Source: Streptococcus oricebi
Lineage (GTDB): Bacteria; Bacillota; Bacilli; Lactobacillales; Streptococcaceae
DNA: 31,629 bases
Assembly (NCBI RefSeq): GCF_017883985.1
Contig: NZ_PRDG01000001.1
Span: 527,030 to 558,658, forward strand
Direction: 5' to 3'
Part shown: positions 1 through 7,385 of the stretch, one piece after another
Position numbering within the stretch: the first letter of the stretch is position 1
Layout of the letters: each line of letters opens with the position of its first letter
Notes under the pieces: model-generated
The model's input: only the letters and a program-made list of their open reading frames with translations
Databases searched by the model: none
What the model was told of the DNA's origin: nothing
Program-made: the position numbers and the translations under genes

Positions 1-222
1 AAAAAATCGACTGAATTTTAGGAAAACCGACGAAGGTTCCATGAACCTAGGAGATTTTGTCTAAATTCCGAGATTTTAGGGCGTGTTCAATTACAAGATA
101 CAAAGCCCGTTAAAAAATCGACTGAATTTTAGGAAAACCGACGAAGGTTCCATGAACCTAGGAGATTTTGTCTAAATTCCGAGATTTTAGGGCGTGTTCA
201 ATTATAAGATACAAAGCCCGTT
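1..222. repeat. Two tandem copies of a 111-bp intergenic repeat
   Basis: Positions 1-111 and 112-222 are almost identical; the one clear difference is TACAAG versus TATAAG near the end of each unit. Each unit carries a perfect hairpin (AGGTTC, loop CAT, GAACCT) at 34-48 and 145-159, followed by the shared segment AGGGCGTGTTCAATT at 78 and 189. The array lies just downstream of aspS and runs off the window edge, so more copies may exist. I see no protein in it. Its length is close to that of small dispersed streptococcal elements such as RUP or SPRITE, but I do not recognise the sequence as either. Confidence 0.85.
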
Positions 223-331
223 AAGAAAACGAGAGAAATTTAGGAAACCTGACGAAGAAGCTCCAGCTTCTAGGAGGGTTTGTCTAATTTTCAAAGTTTT
301 TAGGGCGTGTTCAATTTCATATCTCGTTTTC
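223..331. repeat. Diverged third copy of the repeat, closed by a 16-bp stem
   Basis: The unit keeps the order and landmarks of the two upstream copies (TTTAGG, GACGAAG, CTAGGAG, TTTGTCTAA, AGGGCGTGTTCAATT) but much of its sequence differs. The central hairpin is preserved by paired changes, now GAAGCT, loop CC, AGCTTC at 257-270. The ends pair as GAAAACGAGA (225-234) with TCTCGTTTTC (322-331), and GAAATT (235-240) with AATTTC (313-318), leaving a 3-nt bulge. This looks like a folded RNA or a mobile structured element. The strand of action is not determined. On the minus strand it lies just downstream of aspS and could end that transcript. Confidence 0.6.
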
Positions 332-367
332 CTGTTCTATTTTACCATAAAAGGGAGCTTTATGGGC

Positions 368-2104
368 TTAATCTTTTAATTCCAAACTTAATTCGGCCAG
401 CTGTTTTTCTGAGACCAGGCTAGGACTTTCTAACATTGGGTCATGGCCAGTTCCATTCTTTGGAAAGGCAATCACTTCACGAATATTTTCCTCACCCGCT
501 AAAATCATAACCAAACGGTCCAAGCCCAAGGCTAGACCACCATGGGGTGGGAAACCATAGTCCAGAGCTTCAAGGAAGAAACCAAAGTCACGCTCATAAT
601 CTTCCTTGGCCATGCCTAGTAGGGCAAACATCTCTTCCTGAGCTTCTCGACCATGAATCCGTAAGCTTCCGCCACCAATCTCATAGCCGTTTAGGACAAT
701 ATCATAGGCGTGACTCTTGAGTTGACCTGCTTCAAGCCCCTCTTCAAAGATTCCCTGAGTAAAGGGATGGTGCATGGCCTGATAGCGATTTTGGTCCTCG
801 TTCCACTCTAGAAGCGGCCAGTCAACAACCCAGAGAAAGTTCAACTTGCTCTCATCGATCAAATCCAGTTCCTTAGCCAGAATCAAACGCAACTGTCCCA
901 AGGCCTCTTGGACTCGTTTTTTAGCTCCGGTCAAGATAAAGATTAGATCTCCATCTTCGGCCTCAAATAAAGGAAGAAGTTCTGCCTGATAGGGGGCAAA
1001 GCTAGAAGCCAAACTTCCCGTAAGCTTACCAGCTTCTATACCCAAGCTACCAAAACTCATGGTTCCAAAGTCTTTCATTCTTTGCTTAAACTGGCTCATT
1101 TGCTTATTGCTAAAGCGACCAAGAGCCCCCTTGGCGCAAAGTCCCATGACTAGGCCACCTTCTTTTAAGGCTTTTTGTACAAAAAGATTTTCATGCTGGC
1201 GGGCCAAATCTGTCAAATCTTTCAATTCCATTCCAAAGCGGGTATCGGGCTTATCTGACCCAAAACGACTCATGGCGTCTTCGTAAGAAATTTGAGGAAA
1301 AGCTTCCTTTATCTCAATCCCCTTAGCAGCCTTGACAACCGCCTTAAGCATGCCCTCAACTAAATCTCTAATCTCTTCTTCTGTAGCGAAAGACAGCTCT
1401 AAGTCCACCTGGGTAAACTCGGGTTGACGGTCCCCTCTAAGGTCCTCATCGCGGAAACAGCGAACAAGCTGATAATAACGTTCTAGACCAGCCCCCATTA
1501 AAAGCTGTTTCAACATTTGAGGACTTTGGGGTAGGGCATAAAACTGATTCTTAAAGACCCGACTAGGTACCAAGAAATCCCTAGCCCCTTCTGGCGTTGA
1601 CTTGGTCAGATAGGGTGTTTCCACTTCCAGAAAGTCTGATTGATTCAGATAGTCTCGAATGCTGCTGGTCACTTGGTGACGAAGTTTAAGGTTTTCGGTC
1701 ATCTGCTTGCGTCTCAAGTCCAAATAGCGGTACTTCTGGCGCAATTCCTCTCCTGTATGGGCATGGCTATCCAGCTCAAAGGGTAGGACCTTGCTGGCAG
1801 CTAGAATTTCAATCTTCTCCGCCCGTAATTCTACCTGGCCTGATTTAATAGCTGGATTGACGAAACGTTCCTCACGTTTAACCAGCTCCCCTGTAACTGC
1901 AAGGACAGACTCCTTGTGCAGACCAGTCAACTTTTCAAAATCAGCTATCGAGCTGTCCACAAAGACCTGCAAGATTCCTTCGCGGTCCCGCAATTCAATG
2001 AAGGCTAGCTTGCCATGATTACGGATATTTGCGACCCAGCCAGTCGCAGTCAAGGTTTGGCCAACCTGCTCCAAACCATAGTTACCAATAAAAATTTCTT
2101 TCAT
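368..2104 (-). CDS. aspS: Aspartyl-tRNA synthetase
   Basis: This cytoplasmic class II enzyme charges tRNA-Asp with aspartate. The 578 residues match the usual bacterial length (about 590). In order they show the N-terminal OB-fold anticodon-binding domain (about 1-105), motif 1 around [10 protein letters not shown], the [16 protein letters not shown] substrate loop, motif 2 around [16 protein letters not shown], the bacterial GAD insertion, and motif 3 [10 protein letters not shown] near the C terminus. The ATG at 2104 follows the T-box leader, and the reading frame starts with the usual short strand before the OB-fold. Whether the enzyme is discriminating or also charges tRNA-Asn cannot be read by eye. 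The leader's apparent Asn specifier makes that question relevant. No classical terminator is obvious downstream, where the structured repeat lies. Confidence 0.97.
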   Translation of the reverse strand: MKEIFIGNYGLEQVGQTLTATGWVANIRNHGKLAFIELRDREGILQVFVDSSIADFEKLTGLHKESVLAVTGELVKREERFVNPAIKSGQVELRAEKIEILAASKVLPFELDSHAHTGEELRQKYRYLDLRRKQMTENLKLRHQVTSSIRDYLNQSDFLEVETPYLTKSTPEGARDFLVPSRVFKNQFYALPQSPQMLKQLLMGAGLERYYQLVRCFRDEDLRGDRQPEFTQVDLELSFATEEEIRDLVEGMLKAVVKAAKGIEIKEAFPQISYEDAMSRFGSDKPDTRFGMELKDLTDLARQHENLFVQKALKEGGLVMGLCAKGALGRFSNKQMSQFKQRMKDFGTMSFGSLGIEAGKLTGSLASSFAPYQAELLPLFEAEDGDLIFILTGAKKRVQEALGQLRLILAKELDLIDESKLNFLWVVDWPLLEWNEDQNRYQAMHHPFTQGIFEEGLEAGQLKSHAYDIVLNGYEIGGGSLRIHGREAQEEMFALLGMAKEDYERDFGFFLEALDYGFPPHGGLALGLDRLVMILAGEENIREVIAFPKNGTGHDPMLESPSLVSEKQLAELSLELKD

Positions 2105-2443
2105 TTTCTTCTCTTTCCAGCTTTTATTTTAGGAAGGACCGGACCAAAGCCCCTAGCCTACTCCCTACTTTTACAAAAAGACTTTTTCGCGCCAGTGGTT
2201 TTTTAGGCCTAAAAAAGGCTCTTCATCTGTTAAACAGACGAAAAGCCGTGGTACCACTGTTTTTTATTGCAAAAATGCAATCTCTAAGCTCGTAACGTGA
2301 GCAACGTTTATGCTTTTAAATCACATAAAGAAAGCTTGAAGTATGTTCTTCGGACAATGTTTTCTTGGTGTTGCTCTCAGCCTCCAACACTCTCTGGGCA
2401 AGAAAAACAAACCTACTCTACTTCTTCTTTATCTATTAAATTG
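2105..2443 (-). promoter_or_regulatory. T-box riboswitch leader of aspS
   Basis: Read on the minus strand, the leader has a stem I whose upper arm (TGTTTTTCTTG with CAAGAAAACA) carries the GGTGTTGGAGGCTGAGAG-type distal loop. The T-box core AGTGGTACCACGG lies at 2258-2246. The terminator starts inside the core: GGCTTTTCGTCTG (2247-2235) pairs with CAGATGAAGAGCC (2229-2217), followed by six Ts. Uncharged tRNA should pair with the TGGT bulge and prevent termination. The specifier loop between GAAGTA and TACTTC reads GAAGAACA on its 3' side. By the usual GAA-N-codon-A layout the codon is AAC (2347-2345), that is Asn, not an Asp codon. Confidence 0.9.
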
Positions 2444-2993
2444 TCTCTATTATAACCGCTCCCAAGACATTTTGCAAGTGCTTGAGCGCAAATTGATGAT
2501 TTTCTGGGGAAAGTGAGGCTACTGCGGGTTCGATTACCTGGATTTGATAGCCTAGATTGTAGGCATCAATGGCTGTATGAAGAACACAAATATCCGTCAA
2601 AACCCCTGTTAAAATCACCGTATCCACCTTGCGTTCCCGCAAGCGAATATCCAAATCTGTTCCTGAGAAGGCCGAATAATGGCGCTTGTCCAACCAGAAC
2701 AGACGCTCACTGTCCTTGTGCTCCTCATAAAAATCAGCTAGGGGACCATAAAGCTCTCGTCCCTTACTCCCCTTGAGATTATGAGGAGGAAAGAGCTTGC
2801 TTTCCGGGTGATAGCTATCACCTCCTTCATGAGCATCAATGGCAAAGAAAATAAAATCTCCCCGCTCATAGGCTGATTTAGTGACTTGAGCAATGGTAGC
2901 TGCAATCGCTTGAGCGGGCGGGCCCGCCGTGAGCTTGCCCTCATCAGCCACAAAATCAAAGGTGTAATCAATCGAAATGAGAGCCTGGGTCAT
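2436..2993 (-). CDS. pncA: Nicotinamidase / isochorismatase-family cysteine hydrolase
   Basis: The protein probably hydrolyses nicotinamide to nicotinate for NAD salvage. The 185 residues contain the family triad Asp9 (ISIDYTFDF), Lys103 (WLDKRHYSAF) and Cys136 (GVLTDICVLHTA). Probable metal ligands are Asp53, His55 and His71, with His62 nearby, in AIDAHEGGDSYHPESKLFPPH. The start ATG shares one base with the codY stop (TAATG), so the two genes are translationally coupled. That pairing is common in streptococci and suggests CodY control. A different amidase substrate is possible because the superfamily is broad, but the metal-site pattern and the context favour nicotinamidase. Confidence 0.88.
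   Translation of the reverse strand: MTQALISIDYTFDFVADEGKLTAGPPAQAIAATIAQVTKSAYERGDFIFFAIDAHEGGDSYHPESKLFPPHNLKGSKGRELYGPLADFYEEHKDSERLFWLDKRHYSAFSGTDLDIRLRERKVDTVILTGVLTDICVLHTAIDAYNLGYQIQVIEPAVASLSPENHQFALKHLQNVLGAVIIETI
2449..2477 (-). promoter_or_regulatory. Promoter of the aspS leader
   Basis: TTGCAA (2477-2472), a 17-nt spacer and a perfect TATAAT (2454-2449) on the minus strand. It lies inside the 3' end of pncA, so aspS is transcribed independently of codY-pncA, although readthrough from that operon would also meet the T-box. Confidence 0.8.
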
Positions 2994-3781
2994 TAGTAGT
3001 CTCGCTTTTTAATCTCTTCAAAAATATCTGGAATTAGAACCTTGAGATAGGTCCCCTTCATTCCCAAGGAACGACTTTCGATAATGCCTGCACTTTCTAG
3101 CTTACGAAGAGCATTGACAATCACCGAGCGGGTGATCCCGATTCGATCTGCAATGACCGAAGCTGTTAGCTGACCCTCGCTACCATTCAACTCACTCAAA
3201 ATGGCTGATACGGCTCTCAATTCGGAGTAAGACAGGGTATTAACAGCCATGGTGACCGCTGTTCTGCGACGGATGTTTTTCTCGTCTTCCTCTCGCTGGA
3301 AGTTAAGAAGTTGAATCCCTACAACGGTACTGGCAATCTCAACCAGTATCAAGTCATCATCATCAAATTTTTTATCATTGCGCCAGATAATCAAAGAACC
3401 TAGGCGAATCCCTGAAACATGAATAGGGGCCACTGTCGTGAGACCTTCCGGAAAGTCCTCTTTGGTTTCAACCGGAAAGATGGACAAGTCATGGTCCACA
3501 GACAAATTGGCCTCTGTATCATAGATAAGATTGGCCGCCCTCACATAGTCCTCTGGAAAGGTCTTGCTCTGATAGAAGGCTTCTACTCGGTCATTATTGG
3601 TCTTATAGCGCATGAAGTAGCCCAATAATTTTCCCTTGCTATTGACAATGGAGGCATTGCAGTCAATGATATCTGCCAGTTGCCGCATAATCGCATTGTA
3701 GGGAAGCTCCTCCTGAAGGGCCTCGTCTGAACGCTTAAGAATCGACGTAATTTTCCTAGTTTTTTCTAATAATTCTGCCAT
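2993..3781 (-). CDS. codY: GTP- and branched-chain-amino-acid-sensing repressor CodY
   Basis: CodY is the global nutritional regulator of Firmicutes; in streptococci it responds mainly to isoleucine, leucine and valine. The 262 residues have the usual length. The N-terminal GAF ligand-binding domain covers about 1-155. The C-terminal winged helix holds the recognition region [20 protein letters not shown] at 207-226, followed by the wing [12 protein letters not shown]. The ATG at 3781 is preceded by GAGG. The gene sits between an aminotransferase upstream and pncA, which its stop codon overlaps. A near-perfect CodY operator lies beside its own promoter, so autoregulation is expected. Confidence 0.98.
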   Translation of the reverse strand: MAELLEKTRKITSILKRSDEALQEELPYNAIMRQLADIIDCNASIVNSKGKLLGYFMRYKTNNDRVEAFYQSKTFPEDYVRAANLIYDTEANLSVDHDLSIFPVETKEDFPEGLTTVAPIHVSGIRLGSLIIWRNDKKFDDDDLILVEIASTVVGIQLLNFQREEDEKNIRRRTAVTMAVNTLSYSELRAVSAILSELNGSEGQLTASVIADRIGITRSVIVNALRKLESAGIIESRSLGMKGTYLKVLIPDIFEEIKKRDY

Positions 3782-3806
3782 AATTTACCTCGTTATTTAT
3801 TCTATC

Positions 3807-3835
3807 ATTATAACAGAAAAAATTTGTAATTTCAA
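3807..3835 (-). promoter_or_regulatory. Promoter of codY
   Basis: TTGAAA (3835-3830), a 17-nt spacer and TATAAT (3812-3807) on the minus strand, about 26 nt upstream of the codY start. It drives codY-pncA. Confidence 0.8.
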
Positions 3836-3836
3836 T

Positions 3837-3851
3837 AATTATCTGAAAATT
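3837..3851. promoter_or_regulatory. CodY operator upstream of codY
   Basis: AATTATCTGAAAATT matches the CodY consensus AATTTTCWGAAAATT at 14 of 15 positions. It ends one base before the -35 of the codY promoter, where a bound dimer would hinder RNA polymerase. Negative autoregulation is inferred from this placement. Confidence 0.8.
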
Positions 3852-3877
3852 GCCTATTGAAATACAATTATAGTCAA

Positions 3878-5092
3878 TTAGCGACGATACTGCTGTAAGA
3901 AACGGGTCATCTTCTCTTGAATCTCTGCCAACTCATCCACGCGCGGCAGGTAAACAATCCGGAAATGGTCCGGCTCCTTCCAGTTGAAACCACGACCATG
4001 GACCAGCAAAATCTTCTCCTGCTTCAAGAAGTTTAGGACGAACTGCTCATCATCATCGACCCGATACATGTCCCGATCAATCTTTGGAAAGATGTAAAGA
4101 CCAGCCTTGGGCTTGACTGCCGAAAGACCTGGAATATCGTTAATGGCCTTGTAGATGAAGTTTCTTTGCTCGTAAATACGGCCTCCTGGCAGGATCAAAT
4201 CATCCACTGACTGGTGGCCACCGAGAGAGGTTTGAACGACCTGCTGGGCCAAAACATTGGAACAGAGCCGCATATTAGACAGCATATTGAGCCCCTCAAT
4301 ATAGTCCTTGACATGCCTCTTAGGACCAGAAAGGACCATCCAACCCACCCTAAAACCAGCGATACGGTGGGACTTAGAAAGACCATTCATGCTGACACAA
4401 AAGAGGTCTGGTGCTAGACTAGCGACTGGGATATGCTGCTCCCCATCCATGACCAGGCGATCATAGATTTCATCCGCAAAAATAATCAAATCATTCTGCC
4501 GAGCAATCTCAACAATCTCCTCCAGAATATCCTTAGGATAAAGGGCCCCAGTTGGATTGTTAGGGTTAATCACCACAATAGCCTTGGTATTTGAAGTAAT
4601 CTTGGACTTGATATCGTCAATATCTGGATACCATTCGGCCTGCTCATCACAGATATAGTGGACGGCATTACCACCCGCCAGACTGACTGCCGCGGTCCAC
4701 AAAGGATAGTCCGGCATCGGAACCAAGACCTCATCACCATCATCCAGCAAGCCCTGCATAGACATGACAATCAACTCACTCACCCCATTACCGACATAGA
4801 TATCTTCAATATCGACATTAGGAAACTTCTTAAGCTGGCAGTACTGCATAATGGCCTTGCGAGCTGAAAAAATTCCCTTAGAGTCAGAATAGCCTTCACT
4901 ATTACGCGCATTCATAATCAAATCATGAATCACCTCATCAGGAGCGGTAAAGCCAAATTCAGCCGGATTCCCCGTATTCAGACGTAGAATCTTCTCCCCA
5001 TTAGCCCGCATGCGCATAGCTTCTTCTAGGACTGGACCACGAATATCATAGGCAACATGCTCTAGCTTGGCTGATTTATTAAATTCTTTCAT
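3878..5092 (-). CDS. Pyridoxal-phosphate-dependent class I aminotransferase (AlaT-like)
   Basis: A fold-type I aminotransferase of 404 residues, probably making alanine or another amino acid from its keto acid with glutamate. Visible features are the cofactor Asn/Pro motif VINPNNPTGALY (about 174-185), ADEIYDRL with the pyridine-binding Asp207, the Schiff-base Lys240 in NGLSKSHRIAGFRVGW, and Arg248. The ATG at 5092 follows GAGGAAAAGAA. It lies directly upstream of codY on the same strand, an arrangement typical of streptococci. Codon use and composition match the neighbours. The substrate cannot be read from sequence; AlaT-type alanine aminotransferase is the best guess. Confidence 0.9.
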   Translation of the reverse strand: MKEFNKSAKLEHVAYDIRGPVLEEAMRMRANGEKILRLNTGNPAEFGFTAPDEVIHDLIMNARNSEGYSDSKGIFSARKAIMQYCQLKKFPNVDIEDIYVGNGVSELIVMSMQGLLDDGDEVLVPMPDYPLWTAAVSLAGGNAVHYICDEQAEWYPDIDDIKSKITSNTKAIVVINPNNPTGALYPKDILEEIVEIARQNDLIIFADEIYDRLVMDGEQHIPVASLAPDLFCVSMNGLSKSHRIAGFRVGWMVLSGPKRHVKDYIEGLNMLSNMRLCSNVLAQQVVQTSLGGHQSVDDLILPGGRIYEQRNFIYKAINDIPGLSAVKPKAGLYIFPKIDRDMYRVDDDEQFVLNFLKQEKILLVHGRGFNWKEPDHFRIVYLPRVDELAEIQEKMTRFLQQYRR

Positions 5093-5123
5093 TTCTTTTC
5101 CTCACTTCATACAGAGTCACTCT

Positions 5124-5129
5124 ATTATA
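5124..5129 (-). promoter_or_regulatory. -10 box of the aminotransferase gene
   Basis: TATAAT on the minus strand, about 32 nt upstream of the start codon. No good -35 is visible at the right distance. The region 5160-5280 beyond it holds only weak inverted repeats and no gene. Confidence 0.5.
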
Positions 5130-5272
5130 ACGCAATTTATTGCAAAAATCTAAAAAAATCTTACATTTTGTGGAGAGGACTGGGAGACTGTAAGAGCTAG
5201 CCTCAGCCATTCTCCTACAACTAGCGAGAACTGACCCCTCCAGCCAGAGAAGAATAAGAAACTGGAAATTAC

Positions 5273-5301
5273 TTTACTTCTTTCATGAAAAGGGTTACAA
5301 T
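5273..5301 (+). promoter_or_regulatory. Probable promoter of usp
   Basis: TTTACT, a 17-nt spacer and TACAAT (5296-5301). The ribosome-binding site GGAGGT at 5319-5324 is six bases before the ATG and fixes the start. Confidence 0.55.
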
Positions 5302-5330
5302 AGAGGTAAATAAAGAATGGAGGTAGGCTT

Positions 5331-5783
5331 ATGTTGCAAAAGTATGAAAACATTATGGTAGCAGTTGACGGCTCAGCCGAAGCCGAACTAGCCTTTTCTA
5401 AGGGAGTGAACGTCGCCCTGAGAAACCAGTCCAGACTAACCCTTGTTCACGTTATTGATACCCGCGCCCTACAGAGTGTCTCTACCTTTGATGCGGACGT
5501 CTATGAAGAACTGCAAGCGGAGGCTAAAAAGCTCCTTGACGACTATGAAAATAAGGCGCGTGAAGCTGGAATTTCCGATTTAGTCCAGGTCATTGAAATG
5601 GGCAATCCCAAGACCTTACTGGCTGTTGATATTCCCAAGGACCAAAAGGTTGACCTCATTATGGTTGGGGCTACTGGCCTCAATGCCTTTGAACGCCTCC
5701 TAGTCGGCTCTTCCTCCGAGTATATCCTACGCCACGCCAAGGTTGATCTCTTGGTTGTCAGAGATAAGGAAAAAACCTTGTGA
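5331..5783 (+). CDS. Universal stress protein, UspA family
   Basis: A small cytoplasmic nucleotide-binding protein of 150 residues with the Usp alpha/beta fold. The N-terminal strand ENIMVAVDGSAEAELAF contains the conserved aspartate. The C-terminal ATP-binding signature G-2X-G-9X-G-S appears as GATGLNAFERLLVGSSSEYI, so this is the ATP-binding subtype. Its molecular role is not known from sequence; relatives respond to starvation and acid stress. It is divergent from the aminotransferase-codY-pncA unit, a conserved streptococcal neighbourhood. A hairpin terminator follows. Confidence 0.92.
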   Translation: MLQKYENIMVAVDGSAEAELAFSKGVNVALRNQSRLTLVHVIDTRALQSVSTFDADVYEELQAEAKKLLDDYENKAREAGISDLVQVIEMGNPKTLLAVDIPKDQKVDLIMVGATGLNAFERLLVGSSSEYILRHAKVDLLVVRDKEKTL

Positions 5784-5799
5784 CACAGAATAAAACATA

Positions 5800-5846
5800 C
5801 GGCACCCCAAAAGTTAGATTTTTTCTTGTCCGACTTTTGGAGAGCC
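5800..5846. repeat. 47-bp palindrome resembling two fused IS3-family ends
   Basis: GGCACCCCAAAAGTTAGA (5800-5817) and the reverse complement of 5829-5846, GGCTCTCCAAAAGTCGGA, agree at 14 of 18 positions, separated by 11 nt. From memory, IS3/IS150-group elements of streptococci have ends of the form GCACCCCAAAAGTTAGAC. The sequence may be a minimal remnant or miniature element, or simply an added hairpin between convergent genes. Confidence 0.5.
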
Positions 5847-5850
5847 ACTC

Positions 5851-5878
5851 AAAGCACTGGCAACGGTCAGTGTTTTTT
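5851..5878 (+). terminator. Intrinsic terminator of usp
   Basis: CACTG (5855-5859), loop, CAGTG (5868-5872), then a run of seven Ts on the plus strand. Confidence 0.65.
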
Positions 5879-5890
5879 TCTTGCAAAGAA

Positions 5891-5927
5891 AAAGCCTAGA
5901 GAATCTCTAAGGAGCTTTCCAGGCTTT
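5891..5927 (-). terminator. Intrinsic terminator of the HAD/MazG-like gene
   Basis: AAAGCCT (5927-5921 on the minus strand) pairs with AGGCTTT (5897-5891), with a further AGAGATTCTCT fold inside the loop and a T-rich tail. It overlaps the stop codon by two bases. Confidence 0.65.
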
Positions 5928-7317
5928 ATTCTTCTTTTTCTTGTTCTTGCGTTTTTTGATAAGCTGCAATCTGCCGTTCTAGTTCTTTTTTGATAGCAGG
6001 CTCGGGAGCATACTTTTCCTCCCAATCATCTGGTTTTAAGATTTTATGGGTTACTGGGTCAAAATGCGCTTTTCCATCAGGGAAAATCTTCCCCATATTG
6101 GCTCGATGGACAATGGAAAAGAGCCGTTCCGGGTCTACCCCCATCAGGACAAAGGTTCCATAGGTCAAGTAAAGAGTATCTATCAAAGCATCTACCTGCC
6201 CTACCAGGGAGATTTGAGCCTGGCTCTTGGACTTGACCTTAGCAACTGCCTTATCCAGAGCTTGATGGAGGGCCTGGACAGATTGAGCAAACTCTTCCTC
6301 AGAAGAGCTGGCTGCTCGGATAAACTCGACTAATTCCTCTAGTTTGAAGTCTGCCCGATGCCTTGCAGCCTCTGGAGTCCAGGCCAAGGGCTCCTCCTGG
6401 GTTGACTGGTCCATAACACTATGAAATTGCTTGACCTGATTAAAGTGATGGTCACTACTTGTAAAGACCTGATCGTTAGCTAAAATTCCAAAGTGCTCCA
6501 AGGCCTTATGAATACCGTCCTGGCTATTACTGCTAGTCGTATGCTTGGCAATCTCCTTGACCTGACTGGTACTATTCCCCATAGCGATCGAAAGTCCGAC
6601 GCCTGAGAGCATCTCCAAATCATTGTCTGAATCACCAAAAGCCATGACCTGGTCAATCGTAAAGCCATATTCCTGACCGACCCTTTTAATTCCTTCTAGC
6701 TTGGAGACTCCTTGATTGATAATATCTGCTGCAAAAGGACTGCTCCGAGTAAACTTAAGATGGGAAAAAGTCTCCTCAATCTGCTGGCTTTCCTCGGGAC
6801 TAGCCAGCATCAAGACCTGATAAATGGGCTCCTGAATCAACTTAAGTAGGTCTGCCTTTTGCTGGGGCAGGGCCTTGCTGACAAAACGATTAAAGGTGTG
6901 GCTGACATAACTAGTCATCTTCTTGGGAACAAAACGACTGGTCCTTTGAGAAAAACGACTCATGCCAAAGGTCATGATTTTACTACCTAAAACACCATCC
7001 TTGGTTCCCAGAGCAATTTCCTTCTTATGGGCTCTAGCATAGTCAATAATGGCCCGTAAACTTTGCTTGTCAATCGGATTTGCCGAAATGACCCGGTCCT
7101 TGGAAAAGACATACTGACCATTATAGGTCACTGCAAAGTCCAAGTCTAGGGCTTCCATGAAAGGCTGAACAAAAAAGGGACCACGACCCGTAGCAAGTCC
7201 AACAAGAATGCCCTGCTCCTTCAAGTTTTGAATCGCCTGCTCTGTTGATTTGAGGACCGTCCGGCTATCATTGACCAGGGTCCCATCAATATCAAAAAAG
7301 ACTGCTTTTATTTCCAC
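5926..7317 (-). CDS. Cof-type HAD-IIB phosphatase fused to a MazG/HisE-like domain
   Basis: The first half (about 1-270) is a Cof-type haloacid-dehalogenase phosphatase with FFDIDGTLVND near the N terminus and the C-terminal motif MAFGDSDNDLEML. The second half (about 300-463) resembles the all-alpha MazG/phosphoribosyl-ATP-pyrophosphohydrolase fold, with acidic helices KLEELVEFIRAA and VDALIDTLYLTYGTFV. The combined activity is probably removal of phosphate and pyrophosphate from small metabolites or nucleotides; the substrate is unknown. An open frame extends upstream to 7383, but the extension would overlap the promoter. I prefer the GTG at 7317 (463 aa), which gives VEIKAVFFDIDGT. The SD-like AAAGGA is about 12 nt upstream of it, so the exact start is less certain than the frame. 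Confidence 0.82.
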   Translation of the reverse strand: MEIKAVFFDIDGTLVNDSRTVLKSTEQAIQNLKEQGILVGLATGRGPFFVQPFMEALDLDFAVTYNGQYVFSKDRVISANPIDKQSLRAIIDYARAHKKEIALGTKDGVLGSKIMTFGMSRFSQRTSRFVPKKMTSYVSHTFNRFVSKALPQQKADLLKLIQEPIYQVLMLASPEESQQIEETFSHLKFTRSSPFAADIINQGVSKLEGIKRVGQEYGFTIDQVMAFGDSDNDLEMLSGVGLSIAMGNSTSQVKEIAKHTTSSNSQDGIHKALEHFGILANDQVFTSSDHHFNQVKQFHSVMDQSTQEEPLAWTPEAARHRADFKLEELVEFIRAASSSEEEFAQSVQALHQALDKAVAKVKSKSQAQISLVGQVDALIDTLYLTYGTFVLMGVDPERLFSIVHRANMGKIFPDGKAHFDPVTHKILKPDDWEEKYAPEPAIKKELERQIAAYQKTQEQEKEE

Positions 7318-7340
7318 TTCTTTTTCATTCCTTTCTTTTA

Positions 7341-7349
7341 TGATACAAT
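7341..7349 (+). promoter_or_regulatory. Extended -10 promoter of ansA
   Basis: TGATACAAT on the plus strand, an extended -10 without a recognisable -35. It lies within 15 nt of the divergent extended -10 of the HAD gene, so the two promoters overlap. Confidence 0.5.
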
Positions 7350-7354
7350 AAATA

Positions 7355-7363
7355 ATTATAACA
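7355..7363 (-). promoter_or_regulatory. Extended -10 promoter of the HAD/MazG-like gene
   Basis: TGTTATAAT on the minus strand, an extended -10 (TG-N-TATAAT). It gives a leader of about 30 nt before the GTG start at 7317. Confidence 0.6.
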
Positions 7364-7385
7364 TAATTTGAGGAGAAGCTCACGA

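Noticed and set aside
1..222. The tandem repeats as a CRISPR array
   Set aside because: Units are 111 bp and nearly identical throughout, with no short repeat alternating with unique spacers, and no cas gene is present.
194..379. A 61-codon plus-strand ORF across the repeat region
   Set aside because: It is made mostly of the structured repeat, has no ribosome-binding site and resembles no protein.
1059..1286. Plus-strand ORFs inside aspS, and similar shadow frames inside valS, der and dnaB
   Set aside because: They lie antisense to well-conserved genes, lack ribosome-binding sites and resemble no family.
7318..7383. A 22-residue N-terminal extension of the HAD/MazG-like protein
   Set aside because: It would cover the extended -10 promoter, has no ribosome-binding site and is not part of the HAD fold.
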